Assembly (NCBI RefSeq): GCF_963082655.1 | Contig: NC_081553.1 | Span: 60,091,571 to 60,155,570, forward strand | Length of the DNA stretch: 64,000 nucleotides | Direction of reading: 5' to 3' | From: Stomoxys calcitrans | Lineage: Eukaryota; Arthropoda; Insecta; Diptera; Muscidae | Part shown: positions 1 through 9,670 of the stretch, in pieces | How the letters are laid out: every line of letters begins with the position of its first letter | Numbering within the stretch: position 1 is the first letter of the stretch | The notes under the pieces: generated by a model | What the model saw: the letters and a program-made list of their open reading frames with translations, nothing else | Told to the model about the DNA's origin: nothing | Database searches by the model: none | Program-made: the position numbers and the translations under genes

Positions 1-33
1 TTGCTTCTGGATAAATCGATCTCCTGATATATA

Positions 34-270
34 TTGGGTTGCCCAAAAAGTAATTGCGGATTTTTTAAAAGAAAGTAAATGCATTTTTAATAAAACTTAG
101 TATGAACTTTAATCAAATATACTTTTTTTAAAACTTTTTTCTAAAGCAAGCTTAAAGTAACAGCTGATAACTGACAGAAGAAAGAATGCAATTACAGAGT
201 CACAAGCTGTGAAAAAATTTGTCAACGCCGACTATATGAAAAATCCGCAATTACTTTTTGGGCAACCTAA
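34..270 (+). mobile_element. Mariner-type MITE, copy 1
   Basis: Short non-autonomous DNA transposon with terminal inverted repeats of about 30 bp. The left end begins TTGGGTTGCCCAAAAAGTAA and the right end is its reverse complement with one change (ACCTAA instead of ACCCAA). It is flanked by TA at 32-33 and 271-272, the target duplication of mariner/Tc1 elements. The AAAGTAATTGCGG core of the inverted repeat resembles known mariner ends. No coding capacity. The same sequence recurs six more times in the window. Confidence 0.93.
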
Positions 271-319
271 TACTTTCTCATTTTCGTTTAAAATATAGGT
301 GATGGGAATTTAATGATAT

Positions 320-375
320 TATCGATATTTATATATTAAAACTATCGAAAATATCGAATGTTGCGTTTATCGAAA
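320..375. promoter_or_regulatory. Cluster of DRE-like TATCGATA/TATCGAA sites
   Basis: A perfect TATCGATA palindrome lies at 320-327, followed by TATCGAAA at 343-350, TATCGAAT at 352-359 and TATCGAAA at 368-375. In Drosophila, TATCGATA is the binding site of the DREF factor. The clustering within 56 bp is seen directly; function is inference only. The nearest gene start is 1 kb downstream, with a SINE between them. Confidence 0.3.
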
Positions 376-399
376 GTTTGCCAACTCTATTCCACACAT

Positions 400-770
400 C
401 TCAATTCTCTTTTGAGAATTTTCGTCCAAGAACTTTTTAACGAGCTTCTCATCTCCTTCCTGAACCTGCCCGCAGCGTCACTTCTTTTGCCATAATCTCT
501 CGACCAGCTTTCTTTCTTTGCTTCTCTCACTCCTTCCTATGAATGTTCATTGCCGGTGTTAACCTTGACTGGTTGGTCTTAAATGGCGGTATCCGTTTTG
601 GATATTCATTCAGAAAGGCTTTGTTCAGGCACTCAGTAACATGATCCACTGAGGATTCCAGTTTCCTTACGCCCTTTATAGGCCATTAGAGAGCATATCC
701 TCCCCATCGACCTCTCTCCGATTTCTATACGGCTTTCTTCTCTCCATTCTTTGGGTTGCAAATCGATATA
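400..770 (-). pseudogene. Fragment of a non-LTR retrotransposon (endonuclease-to-RT linker)
   Basis: The reverse strand reads in one frame as KLESSVDHVTECLNKAF and continues LNEYPKRIPPFKTNQSRL. This resembles the linker between endonuclease and reverse transcriptase in Jockey/R1-type elements, where a ...D.V..C...AF pattern precedes a basic WWN-like stretch. No endonuclease or RT catalytic motif is included and frames shift at both ends, so it is a decayed piece. Family assignment is by eye and uncertain. Confidence 0.45.
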
Positions 771-825
771 TTCAAGTATTGAAAATGCAATGATGAGTTT
801 AGTATACCGTACTTGCTAAGATGTA

Positions 826-1080
826 CTAAACTACTACTAAATTTCCCATGAACATTCCATTAAGGAACATGGGATACTTCTATGCCGAGTCCGAACGGCG
901 TGCCTCATAGCGATACCACTTGCTAGAGAAGTTTTAACAAGGCAGGATGTCTTTCAAATGTAGCCAGGGGATAACTACCGCTGAAAATATTGTTGATGTT
1001 GATGATGCCGGGATTTCAAGCCAGGCGTTCGGCGTCATAGGTAGACTAATGCTAAACTCTGCGCCACGGTGGCCACCACA
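826..1080 (-). mobile_element. tRNA-derived SINE (minus orientation) with perfect TSD
   Basis: On the reverse strand it runs from a tRNA-like head (degraded B box) through CAGCGGTAGTTATCCCC and a GGCACGCCGTTCGGACTCGG-like middle to a GGAATGTTCATGGG tail, the order seen in the other SINE copies. It is bracketed by perfect 12-bp direct repeats TGCTAAGATGTA at 814-825 and 1081-1092, the mark of target-primed insertion. Unlike the common form, it lacks the AAAAGGAGGCCCC segment. Confidence 0.85.
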
Positions 1081-1369
1081 TGCTAAGATGTAGAATTTCT
1101 AAAATTCATATGAGAGAGACAGGTGTGATATGTTTGAGTTGGGTTGTAAGCTTTCGTTTTTACTTTCAAAAAAAAATTTCTCCCATTGGGAATCATTTCG
1201 GCTTTTTTTTGAATTTTTTTAAAATTTATTTCGCTCAAGAGATAACCCCGCATGACCCAGTGAAGAATTTGGAAATTATGACAAATGTTGTTTATGTTTT
1301 TTTGCGATTTAAGTTTAGTTGTGATTTAGTGCCAAAGCCGTCGGTATTTAAAAACATATAAAAAAAATT

Positions 1370-3397
1370 ATGTTCCCGTTTATAACTAAAATCGCAGTAA
1401 TTTTAATTTTTGTAACTACTTTAACAAAAGCATCGCCATTTAATGAGACTGAAAAGCAAATTCGCCTAAGCAAATCGGAAGAAATTCGAAATTTTCTAAA
1501 CGAAACTGGGGATCCTTGTGAAGATTTCTACAATTTTGCCTGTGGCAATTGGAGAGCCCACAATAAGGCCACAGAGGATGAATTAAAGAAAAGTGTGCTC
1601 TTAAATGTGGAAAAACAGTTTAACTTAGAACTTAAGGCTATGCTTGAAAGTGAGGACTTTGCAGCCAAAGATACAATAGAAGAAAAAGTCAGAGATTTCT
1701 ATAAATCATGTCTGGAGAGACCTACAGAAAGCGAGGTTTATCACAGCAAACTTAAGGACATCATACAGGAATTTGGAAAGATGCCCTTGCTGGAGAAGGA
1801 TAATTGGGTGGAAAAAGATTTTGACTGGTTAACAACAGTGGCCAATATTGCCCAGAAATATAATCACAACATTTTGCTTGGCTTTAAAGTGTTGCCATAT
1901 TTAAGAAATGTCTCCATTCATGGTATACTGTTAACTCATCAGGAATTTCCTTTTCCCTTGCCCTTAAATGCCAACAATAGTGAGGGGATCTATTGGCAAC
2001 GCTATGAGGAAAACGTAACACACAGATTGCTAAGATATTTTGGTATTGATGCCAATTTAGCTCAAGAAACAGCCCAAGAAATTGTTAAATTTGAAAAAGT
2101 TTTAGCTCAAAGTGCCTCCCATGACAGATATGGACCAGATGAATATCGCACCGAAACCAGTGTCTACAAGCTGCAAAGGAAATACTCTCCTTATATGGAT
2201 ATTGAAAAGTATATGCAAATTGCCTTTGAATCCATACCCGAGGATAATGTCATAGAGGAAAATGAAAGTTACCATTATAGCCTAATTGAGTTGATGGCAA
2301 AAACTCCCAAGAGAATAATAGCCAACTATATTTTCTATAACCTGATCCACAAATTTGCCTCCAACGATACCAACTGCATTGTGGAAACCAAAAGACATTT
2401 TCACAATGTTTTGGAGAATATGTGGTATAGACGTCATAACATTGCCGAAATGGAACGGGCGGTGTCCAATATGTTTGAAGACCTAAAGTCGGTATTATTC
2501 ATAAAAATGAGATCTAAGGCATACAAATGGATGAGCCTGAGAATTCTTAGATACTCCTTGGAAAAAGTTAACGCACTTTCCCTGAAAGTCTACAACTACA
2601 ATGATACCGATTTTCAAAGGGAATATGGAACATTGAATCTCAATAGTTCCGATTACATAGAAAATTTAAGGAATATTTATTCCCTAAAAGCCCGTCAGCA
2701 TAGAGAAAAATATTACCAGGCCACTAACGACTATTATGATGCTGAAAATATGCCTGCAGGCATAAAATATATACGCACTGAAAATCGCCTTTTAGTTCCT
2801 TTGAATGTTCTTCAAGCCCATCAATTTCGCTCCACCCTATACCCCTTAGCTGTTAACTATGGCCAATTGGGTACCATGTTGGCCCATTCCATACTCCATG
2901 CCTTTGATGATGAGGCTCGTTTTGCTGACAAATATGGCAATGAGGCTGATTGGTGGGATCATCCATCTACGGTCTTCTTTGATGACCACACTCAGTGTTT
3001 CCGCCAACAATATCAACGGTTTACCTATGCCGGACTTCCTTGGCCCGATAGCATAGTACAATCGGAAAATATAGCCGATAATGGTGGAGTGAGCATGGCT
3101 TTTCAAGCCTATGTTGCTTGGTATGAGAATACTTCGCGACCTCAAAATAATCTGGATCAAGAACAGTTGCCTGATTTGAAGTATAAGAATAGGAAATTGT
3201 TCTTTATAGCCTATGCCCAATCCTTGTGTGCCGATATTCATCCGGATTATGATTTCTTCGTATTGGCCTCGGAATATTATCCACCTGAGAGTTTAAGAGT
3301 TCTCGCGTCATTATCTAATATGGAAGAGTTTTCCCATGTTTTTAAATGCCGACCGGGCAGTGTTATGAATCCTGAGGATAAGTGTAAGGTGTATTAA
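1370..3397 (+). CDS. Neprilysin-like M13 protein, predicted catalytically dead (paralogue 1)
   Basis: A single open frame of 675 residues. Residues 1-22 form a hydrophobic signal peptide, so a secreted protein is likely rather than the type II membrane form of classical neprilysin. The N-terminal M13 signature PCEDFYNFACGNW is at 49-61. The zinc site reads HSILH at 506-510 in place of HExxH: both His ligands remain but the catalytic Glu is Ser507. The third ligand motif is intact (E566-NIA-D570). The active-site His of the family's xPHxPxxxR stretch is Tyr637 (EYYPPESLR). The NAFY substrate-binding motif is not recognisable. The C-terminus CRPGSVMNPEDKCKVY matches the family end, with Tyr replacing the final Trp. 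Family membership is certain; loss of peptidase activity is inferred from the missing Glu. This start is chosen because it gives a complete signal peptide. No splice sites are needed. It aligns without obvious gaps to the gene at 9671. Confidence 0.95.
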   Translation: MFPFITKIAVILIFVTTLTKASPFNETEKQIRLSKSEEIRNFLNETGDPCEDFYNFACGNWRAHNKATEDELKKSVLLNVEKQFNLELKAMLESEDFAAKDTIEEKVRDFYKSCLERPTESEVYHSKLKDIIQEFGKMPLLEKDNWVEKDFDWLTTVANIAQKYNHNILLGFKVLPYLRNVSIHGILLTHQEFPFPLPLNANNSEGIYWQRYEENVTHRLLRYFGIDANLAQETAQEIVKFEKVLAQSASHDRYGPDEYRTETSVYKLQRKYSPYMDIEKYMQIAFESIPEDNVIEENESYHYSLIELMAKTPKRIIANYIFYNLIHKFASNDTNCIVETKRHFHNVLENMWYRRHNIAEMERAVSNMFEDLKSVLFIKMRSKAYKWMSLRILRYSLEKVNALSLKVYNYNDTDFQREYGTLNLNSSDYIENLRNIYSLKARQHREKYYQATNDYYDAENMPAGIKYIRTENRLLVPLNVLQAHQFRSTLYPLAVNYGQLGTMLAHSILHAFDDEARFADKYGNEADWWDHPSTVFFDDHTQCFRQQYQRFTYAGLPWPDSIVQSENIADNGGVSMAFQAYVAWYENTSRPQNNLDQEQLPDLKYKNRKLFFIAYAQSLCADIHPDYDFFVLASEYYPPESLRVLASLSNMEEFSHVFKCRPGSVMNPEDKCKVY

Positions 3398-3445
3398 GGT
3401 CTACGATACTCACTCCCTAAGTTAATTGTATTTATTTGAGAATTA

Positions 3446-3451
3446 AATAAA
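3446..3451 (+). terminator. Polyadenylation signal of the first M13 gene
   Basis: AATAAA lies 49 bp after the TAA stop in an AT-rich trailer, a normal position for a short fly 3' UTR. A composite repeat starts about 40 bp further on, so the 3' UTR cannot be much longer without entering it. Confidence 0.6.
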
Positions 3452-3489
3452 TTTATAAATGGACTTTATACAACTAGCATTTATTTTAT

Positions 3490-6044
3490 ACTAGCCGAAC
3501 CGGGTCAGCTTCGCTGAGCCATCTTTAGCTCTCTAATATCTTTTTAGGGTGAGGACATTAGGCCCTGAATGGGGATATCGCTAAACGTGTTCGAATCCTG
3601 GCAAGAACATCGGACAACGCGGTGTTTATTCCCTCTTAATGTTGGCGATATATGCGCGGTACAATGTCATGCTTGGTCATTTCAAAAATTTTCCCCAAAG
3701 AGGTACACTACGGGGCGCCGTTCGAACTCGGCTATAAAGGTCCCTTATTATTGAGTTTAAACTTAAATCAGAAAGCACTCATAGATGTGTGAGAAGAATG
3801 CTCCTGCTCGGTTCCTGTTGGTTTTTAAAAATTAGGGTATTAAGAAGTGCTCTTTAGGGGAGGGATGGCACCTCAGACATTTCGACTCATGTATGGATAT
3901 CAAATTCGTGCTGCACTTCCAAATCCCTTTAATTTGTCCCCCATATTGTCATGGCCAGTAAATATGAACCGTTTGGAGGATGTTTTGGAGCTGGGGCGGC
4001 CACCGGCACGTTGCACTGAAAATAGATATCAAATTTGTTCTTTATTCCCAACGGAAATGAAGTTCAATTTAGAGGATGCTTTGGGGCGTACCCCAAAATA
4101 CTTGGCTCCAAATTGGATATCATATTCGTTTTCTACTGTCAAATACCTTTCATTTGAGTCCCATATTGTCATAGTGGGTCAAATAACCCATTTGATGTAT
4201 CTTTAGGAGAAAAAGCGCCACCTAGACTTGAACGCAAATTTTAATGTCATATTCGTAATTCACTCCCGAATACCTTTCATTTGAGCCCCATATTGAAATG
4301 AAAGTTCTAAATGTCTGTTGAGGGAGTTTTGGGATTGGGGCGGCCTGATGGGTACTTAGACTCAAATTTTAATACCATATTCGTTTCAACTCTCCAACAC
4401 CTTTCATTTGATACCCATATTGTGCCTATCGGTCCACTTTTGATTTTGGTTGGTAAGGGGGAGGGTCCGTCCCCCCCTCCGTTGCCGATAAATTATATAG
4501 CCTTTGTTCCTTCCAGACCAACTTACACAAACTGCAAAAATTTTGAGAAACCCGGTTCAGCCGTTTTTGATTCTACAAAACAAACAAACAAACCGAATCC
4601 CATATAGTCATGATGGATCATATGCCCATTTAAGGCATTTTTGGGGAGTAGGGTGACCCCCTATAATTCAATCTGATTTTGTATGCCAGATTCGTTATCT
4701 ACTCCCGAATACCTTTCATTTGAGCCCCATATTAAAATGAACGTTCAATATGTCTGTTGAGGGAGTTTTGGGATTGGGGCGGCCTGATGGGTACTTAGAA
4801 ATTTTAATACCATATTCGTATTCTACCCTCCATTACCTTTTATTTGATACCCATATTGTGCCTATCGGTCCAGTTTTGATTGTGTTTTTGACATAATGGG
4901 GAGGGTCTGTTCCCCTTTCGATACCGACAAACTATAGAGCCTATGTTTCCTTCAAGACCTACCTACACAATATGCGAACATTTCGAGAAAATCAGTTCTG
5001 CCGTTTTTCAGTCTTTATAGAACAAACAAACCGAGTCCCATACATCCGCGATTGGCTAATGTGCCCTTTTTGGGCGTTTTTGTGAGGGTGGGGTGACCCC
5101 CCATACTTTGACATGAATTTGTATGCCAGATTCGTTATCTTCTCCCACATACTTTTCATTTGATACCCATATTGTTATTATCGGTCCACTTTTGATTTTT
5201 GGTGGTGTTTTTGTCATAAGGGGGAGGGTCTGTCCCCCTTCCGATACCAAGAAATTATATATCCTATGTTTCCTACACAATATGCGAAAATTTCGAGAAA
5301 ATCAATTCTGTCTATACGGAACAAACAAACCGAGTCCCATATATTCGTGATTGGCTAATGTGCCCTTTTTGGGCGTTTTTGTGGGGGTGGGGTGACCAGT
5401 CTATACAGAAAAACAAACCGAGTCCCATATATCCGTGATTGGCTAATGTGCCCTTTTTGGGTATTTTTGTGGGGGTGGGGTGACCCCCATACTTCGACAT
5501 GAATTTGTATTCCAGATTCGTTATCTACTCCCGCATAATTTTTATTTGATACCCATATTGTCGTTTCTTTGATTTTGGGTGGTGTTTTTGGGGTAACGGT
5601 GGAGGGTCCGCCCCCTTCCGCTATCAATTAATTATAAAGCCTATTTCTACTTCCTGACCATATTCGTAATATACTCCCGAATACCTTTCATTTGAGTCCC
5701 ATATTGCCATGATCGTCAAATAAACCTATTTTAAGGGGTTTTGGGGCTGGGGCGGCCCACCAGGTACTTGGACCCAACTTTTATTATGAATTCGTACTCT
5801 ACTCTTGGATACTTTTCATTTGAATCCTATATTGTCCCGATCGGTCCACTTTTATTTTTGGGTAGTACTTTTGGGGTAAGGGGGAGGGTCCGCCCCCTCC
5901 CGATATCAAAAAATTAACATAGGCTTTATAATTTTGCAAACCAATCTATACAATCTGTGAGGTAGATTGGTTTAGCCGTTTTTGAGTCTATACCGAACAA
6001 ACAAACAAACGAACAAACAAATAAACAAACAAACATAACATAAC
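3490..6044 (+). mobile_element. Long composite repeat C, copy 1 (SINE head plus CCATATTG-type array)
   Basis: Begins ACTAGCCGAACCGGG, passes through a SINE-like segment (about 3570-3830), then a run of diverged units built on TTTCATTTGAGTCCCATATT, GGGGTGACCCCC and GGGGGAGGGTCCG blocks, and ends in an (AAAC)n tract at about 5995-6035. Units recur irregularly (ATACCCATAT at 4411, 4847, 5163 and 5549). No coding capacity or terminal transposition signature is seen. The same order of blocks occurs in reverse at 17597-20290, so it is a genuine dispersed family. Confidence 0.75.
3570..3830 (+). mobile_element. SINE-like segment at the head of composite repeat C, copy 1
   Basis: Contains the B-box-like GTTCGAATCCTGGC at about 3588, a diverged CCCTCTTAATG block, CGCCGTTCGAACTCGGC and a GCACTCATAGATGTGTGAG tail, all in the order of the free SINE copies. 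It sits in the same relative place as the SINE at 20015-20262 in the second copy of repeat C, so it is probably an inherited part of the composite rather than an independent insertion. Confidence 0.7.
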
Positions 6045-6390
6045 CCTATGTGCAAAGTTTCAATCCAATCGGATGAGAATTGGAGTTTCAACATGCTCAA
6101 GGTATCAAATCGTCAGGTGGGTTCATATGTGAGATGTATCAGATAGTACACCAATTTGGACAATATCTTGCCACAATCGTTGGAAGTCGTAACAGAACAT
6201 TAAGTGCAAATTTTCAAAGCAAACGGATGCAAATTACAGCTTCAAGATGCTCAAGATATCAAATCGGCAGATGGGTATATATGGGAGCTATATCAGGTTG
6301 TGCACTGATTAGGATCATACTTCCCACCATCGTTGGAAGTCGTTAAGAAACACTATGTGCAACATTTCCATTCAGTCGGATAATGCCGAC
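6045..6390 (+). repeat. Two degenerate family B monomers (period about 154 bp)
   Basis: CAAGGTATCAAATCG at 6098 and CAAGATATCAAATCG at 6252 mark two tandem units that also carry TATATGGGAGCTATATCAGG and CGTTGGAAGTCGT. These are the hallmarks of the family B HINE monomers seen at 15.9-17.4 kb. No HINE ends are present here. Confidence 0.65.
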
Positions 6391-6590
6391 CTTAATACTT
6401 AATACTGGCTATATTTGTGAGGTATATTGCCATGCTTAAACTTCTGTACCAAGTGGAGGCGCAATGCGATACGCCATTCTCATTCGGCATAATAAAGGAG
6501 GCCCCTTACTATTGAACTTAAAACATGAATCGGACAGCACTCATTGATATGAGAGAAGTATCCCCTGTTCCTTCATGGGTAATTTAGTAA
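6391..6590 (+). mobile_element. 5'-truncated tRNA-derived SINE
   Basis: Carries the SINE body from a TACTGGCTATATTTGTGAGG block through AATAAAGGAGGCCCC, AATCGGACAGCACTCATTG and the CCTGTTCCTTCATGGG tail. The tRNA-like head is missing. It ends where the mariner-like remnant begins at 6591. Confidence 0.75.
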
Positions 6591-7065
6591 AGGGTGATTT
6601 TTTAGCTATTATCTTTTTGGCAACACTGGTTTAAACAGCCAAACATCTTCAGTTTGGTCTATAATTTAACCATGAATCGTCTTACAAACGAACCACTCAA
6701 GCAAATTATTGAATTTTATTATCAAAATGCGAGCTCTGTTAAGAAAGTTCATGGCGCGCTTCTTCTATTGAGTGACGAAGCTCATTTTTGGCTCAATGGG
6801 TATGTAAATAAGCAGAGCTACCAATGCATCCAGAAAAAGTCACAGTTTGGTATGGTTCATGGGCTGGTGGCATCATTGGACCGTACTTCTTAAAAGATGA
6901 TGCGAACGAAACGTAGCTGTGAATGGTGAGCGTTACCTTGAGATGATATTCAACTGTTTTTCTGCCCAAAATGCAAGAGCTTGACGTGCATGACATGTGG
7001 TTTCAACAAGACGGTACCGCAGGGCGATAAATCTTTGGCGAGAAGTTTGTACATGGTTTCTATGA
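6591..7065 (+). pseudogene. Decayed mariner-like transposase with internal deletions
   Basis: Starts AGGGTGATTTTTTA, a terminal sequence typical of one mariner lineage, followed by a short leader and MNRLTNEPLKQIIEFYYQNASS. After a large deletion it rejoins at LLSDEAHFWLNGYVNKQ (about 6765-6818), the region of the second catalytic Asp, and later shows DVHDMWFQQDG in another frame near 6980-7015, which carries the next catalytic Asp. The 5' DNA-binding half and the end of the DDE core are missing, and frameshifts are present, so it cannot encode a working transposase. Confidence 0.8.
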
Positions 7066-7074
7066 TACATGGCG

Positions 7075-7205
7075 TAGTACCTCATCCCCATTAACGGTGG
7101 TTATCCCCGCTGTAAATTTTTCTGATTTTCTTGCCTGGATTCAAAACCAGGTGTTCAGCGTCATTGGCGGACATGCTACCATCTGCGCTGCGGTGGCTGC
7201 CATAT
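7075..7205 (-). mobile_element. SINE head fragment (minus orientation)
   Basis: The reverse strand gives a tRNA-like GGCAGCCACCGCAGCGCAG start, CATGTCCGCCAATGACGC, a diverged B box (GGTTTTGAATCC) and the following CAGCGGGGATAACCACC block. The downstream body is missing. Only the 5' half of the SINE is preserved. Confidence 0.7.
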
Positions 7206-7327
7206 ATTATTGAGATTAAATTACCTGCGGTATATGTCGTCAGATTGTCATCAACTTTTGCGAAAGTCTACTTTGGTAGTACGAAAACTATTTATTTTGG
7301 AAGAAATTGGTCTGGATTTAGATAAAG

Positions 7328-9400
7328 CTTCACCCATCTCCATAGGATAGGGGTATATTCCTTTAGTCATTCCGTTTGCAACATATCCAAATATTCATTT
7401 CCGACCCTATAAAGTATATATATTCTTGATCAGCGTAAAAATCTAAGACGATCTAGACATGTCCGTCCGTCTGTCCGTCTGTCTGTTGAAATCACGCTAC
7501 AGTCTTTAAAAGTAGAGACATTGAGCTAAAATTTTGCACAGATTCTTTTTCTGTCCATAAGCAGGTTAAGTTCGAAGATGGGCTATATCGGACTTTATCT
7601 TGATATAGCCCCTATGTAGACCGATCCTCCGATTAAGGGTCTTAGGCCCATAAAAGCCACATTTATTATTCGATTTTGCTGACATTTAGGACAGTAAGTT
7701 GTGTTGAGCCCTTCGACATCCTTCGTCAATTTGGCCCTGTTCGGTCCAAATTTGGATATAGCTGCCATATATACCGATCCTCCGATTTAGGGTCTTAGGC
7801 GCACAAAAGCTAGAGTTATTATTCGATTTTGCTGACATTTAGGACAGTGAGTTGTGTTGAGCCCTTCGACATCCTTCGTCAATTTGGCCCTGTTCGGTCC
7901 AAATTTGGATATAGCTGCCATATATACCGATCCTCCGATTTAGGGTCTTGGGCCCATAAAAGCCACATTTATTATCCGATTTTGCTGAAATTTGGGACAG
8001 TGAGTTGTGTGAGGCCCTTCGTCATCCTTCGTCAATTTGGCCCAGATCGGTTCAGATTTGGATATAGCTGCCATAAAGACCAATCGTCCGATTTAGGGAC
8101 TAGGGCCAATAAAAACCAAATTTATTATCCGATTTTGAAGAAATTTGGGACAGTGAGTTGCGTTGGACCCTTCGAAATCCTTCGTCAATTTGGCCCTGAT
8201 CGGTCAAAATTTGGATATAGCTGGTATATAGACCGATCCTCAGATTTAGGGTCTTAGGCCCATTAAAGCCGCATTTATTATCCGATTTTGCTGAAATTTG
8301 GGACAGTGAATTGCCTTATGCCCTTCGACATATTTCTTCTATTTGGCCCTGATCGGTTCAGATTTATATATAGCTGCCATATAGACCGATCTCTCGATTT
8401 AAGGTTTTGGGTCTATTAAAAGCGCATTTATTGTCCGATGTTTGGGACAGTGAGTTGTGTTGGGCCCTTCGATATTTGTCTGCAATTTGGCTCAGATCGG
8501 TCCAGATTTGGATATAGCTGCCATATGGACCGATCTCTCGTTTGAACAATGACTTGTACTTATAAGCATTTGGTCTAAATCGGATGATATGTCTATATAG
8601 CTGCTATGGGGCATAAGGTATGCATTTTTCACTGGTTTTATCCGATGTCGCTGACATTTAAAATCGTGAGGAGTTTAAGGCCTTCCGACATCTGACCCTA
8701 GTATGATTCAGATCGGACTATATTTAGATATAGCTGCCATATAGACCGATCTCATATAGACCGATCTCCCGAAAAAGGGTCTGAAGCCCATAAAAGCTCT
8801 ATTTTTTATCCGATTTCGCTGAAATTCGAAACAGTGAGTAGTTTTACGCCTCCCAATATAGGACCCAAACATAGTTCAGATCGGGCTACATTTAGATAGA
8901 GCTGTCATATAGACCGATCTGCCGATAAAGGGTCTGAAGCCTATAAATGCTTTATTTTTTATCCGATTTCGCTGAAATTTAAAACAGTTGGTTATGTGAA
9001 GCCTTCCGACATTTGACCTAAATTTCGATTACATCGGATTTTATTTAGATTTAGCTGCCATATAGACCGATCTCCCGATAAAGGGTCTGAAGCCCATAAA
9101 AGCTCTATTTTTTAACCAATTTCGGTGAAATTTGAAACTCTGAGTAGTTTTAAGCCTCCCAATATCCGTCCTAAACGTAGTTCAGATCGGACTATATAAA
9201 GATATAGCTGCCATATAGACCGATCTCCCGATACCCGTTATCGGGAGCCCATAAAAGCTTGATTTTTCAACCGATTTCGCTGAAATTCGAAACAGTGGGC
9301 TATTTTAAGCCTACGGATTGTGACGAGAGGGGGTTTACATATATGCCCGAGGTGGTGGTATTCAAAGTTTGGCCCGGCCAAACTTAATGCCTTTTTATTT
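7328..9400 (-). mobile_element. HINE/DINE-1-like element, family A (A1)
   Basis: The left edge carries the GGGGTATATTC end, TTCCGTTTGCAACA and the conserved core GACCCTATAAAGTATATATA with TTCTTGATCAGCG, then GACGATCTAGACATGTCCGTCCG. These blocks match the Drosophila DINE-1/INE-1 layout. The middle is about nine to ten monomers at 153-bp spacing (ACCGATC landmarks at 7617, 7771, 7924, 8077, 8230 and 8383). The right edge is a hairpin, arms AAGTTTGGCC and GGCCAAACTT, followed by TTAATGCCTTTTTA. Non-autonomous: no Rep/helicase coding. Orientation is given with the hairpin end as 5'. Confidence 0.85.
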
Positions 9401-9628
9401 TTAATAGGCGTTTGCGCTCAACTTTGGGCCAAACTGGACAAAACTGAAAATATTTTGTGATTTGCTACACATTAGGGCATTTGTTTTGATTTTCTTACAT
9501 TTTTTTTGATTTCTCATCAAGCGATAATCATAGGTGACCCCCATGAGATTTCAAAAAACACAAAATTCTAATACGATTCACATTTGTATTTGAATTCAGT
9601 GTTGATTAAGCACCCTAGTCGTCAGCAT

Positions 9629-9670
9629 TGTCAGTCAGTGTTCCCTTGAAATCAATCGTTTGGAGAAAGG
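9629..9670 (+). promoter_or_regulatory. Candidate initiator and 5' UTR of the second M13 gene
   Basis: TCAGTC at 9631-9636 fits the arthropod Inr consensus (TCAKTY), about 40 bp before the start codon. No TATA box is evident 25-35 bp upstream. The unique DNA between the HINE at 7328-9400 and this gene (about 270 bp) shows no other feature I can name. Weak, single-motif evidence. Confidence 0.3.

Noticed and set aside
1080..1361. 93-codon frame directly upstream of the first peptidase gene
   Set aside because: It starts inside the SINE target duplication and is AT-rich with no domain; more likely promoter/5' UTR DNA.
2846..3241. 131-codon minus-strand open frame overlapping the first peptidase gene
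   Set aside because: It lies antisense inside a strongly supported M13 domain and its translation matches nothing recognisable; it is a shadow frame.
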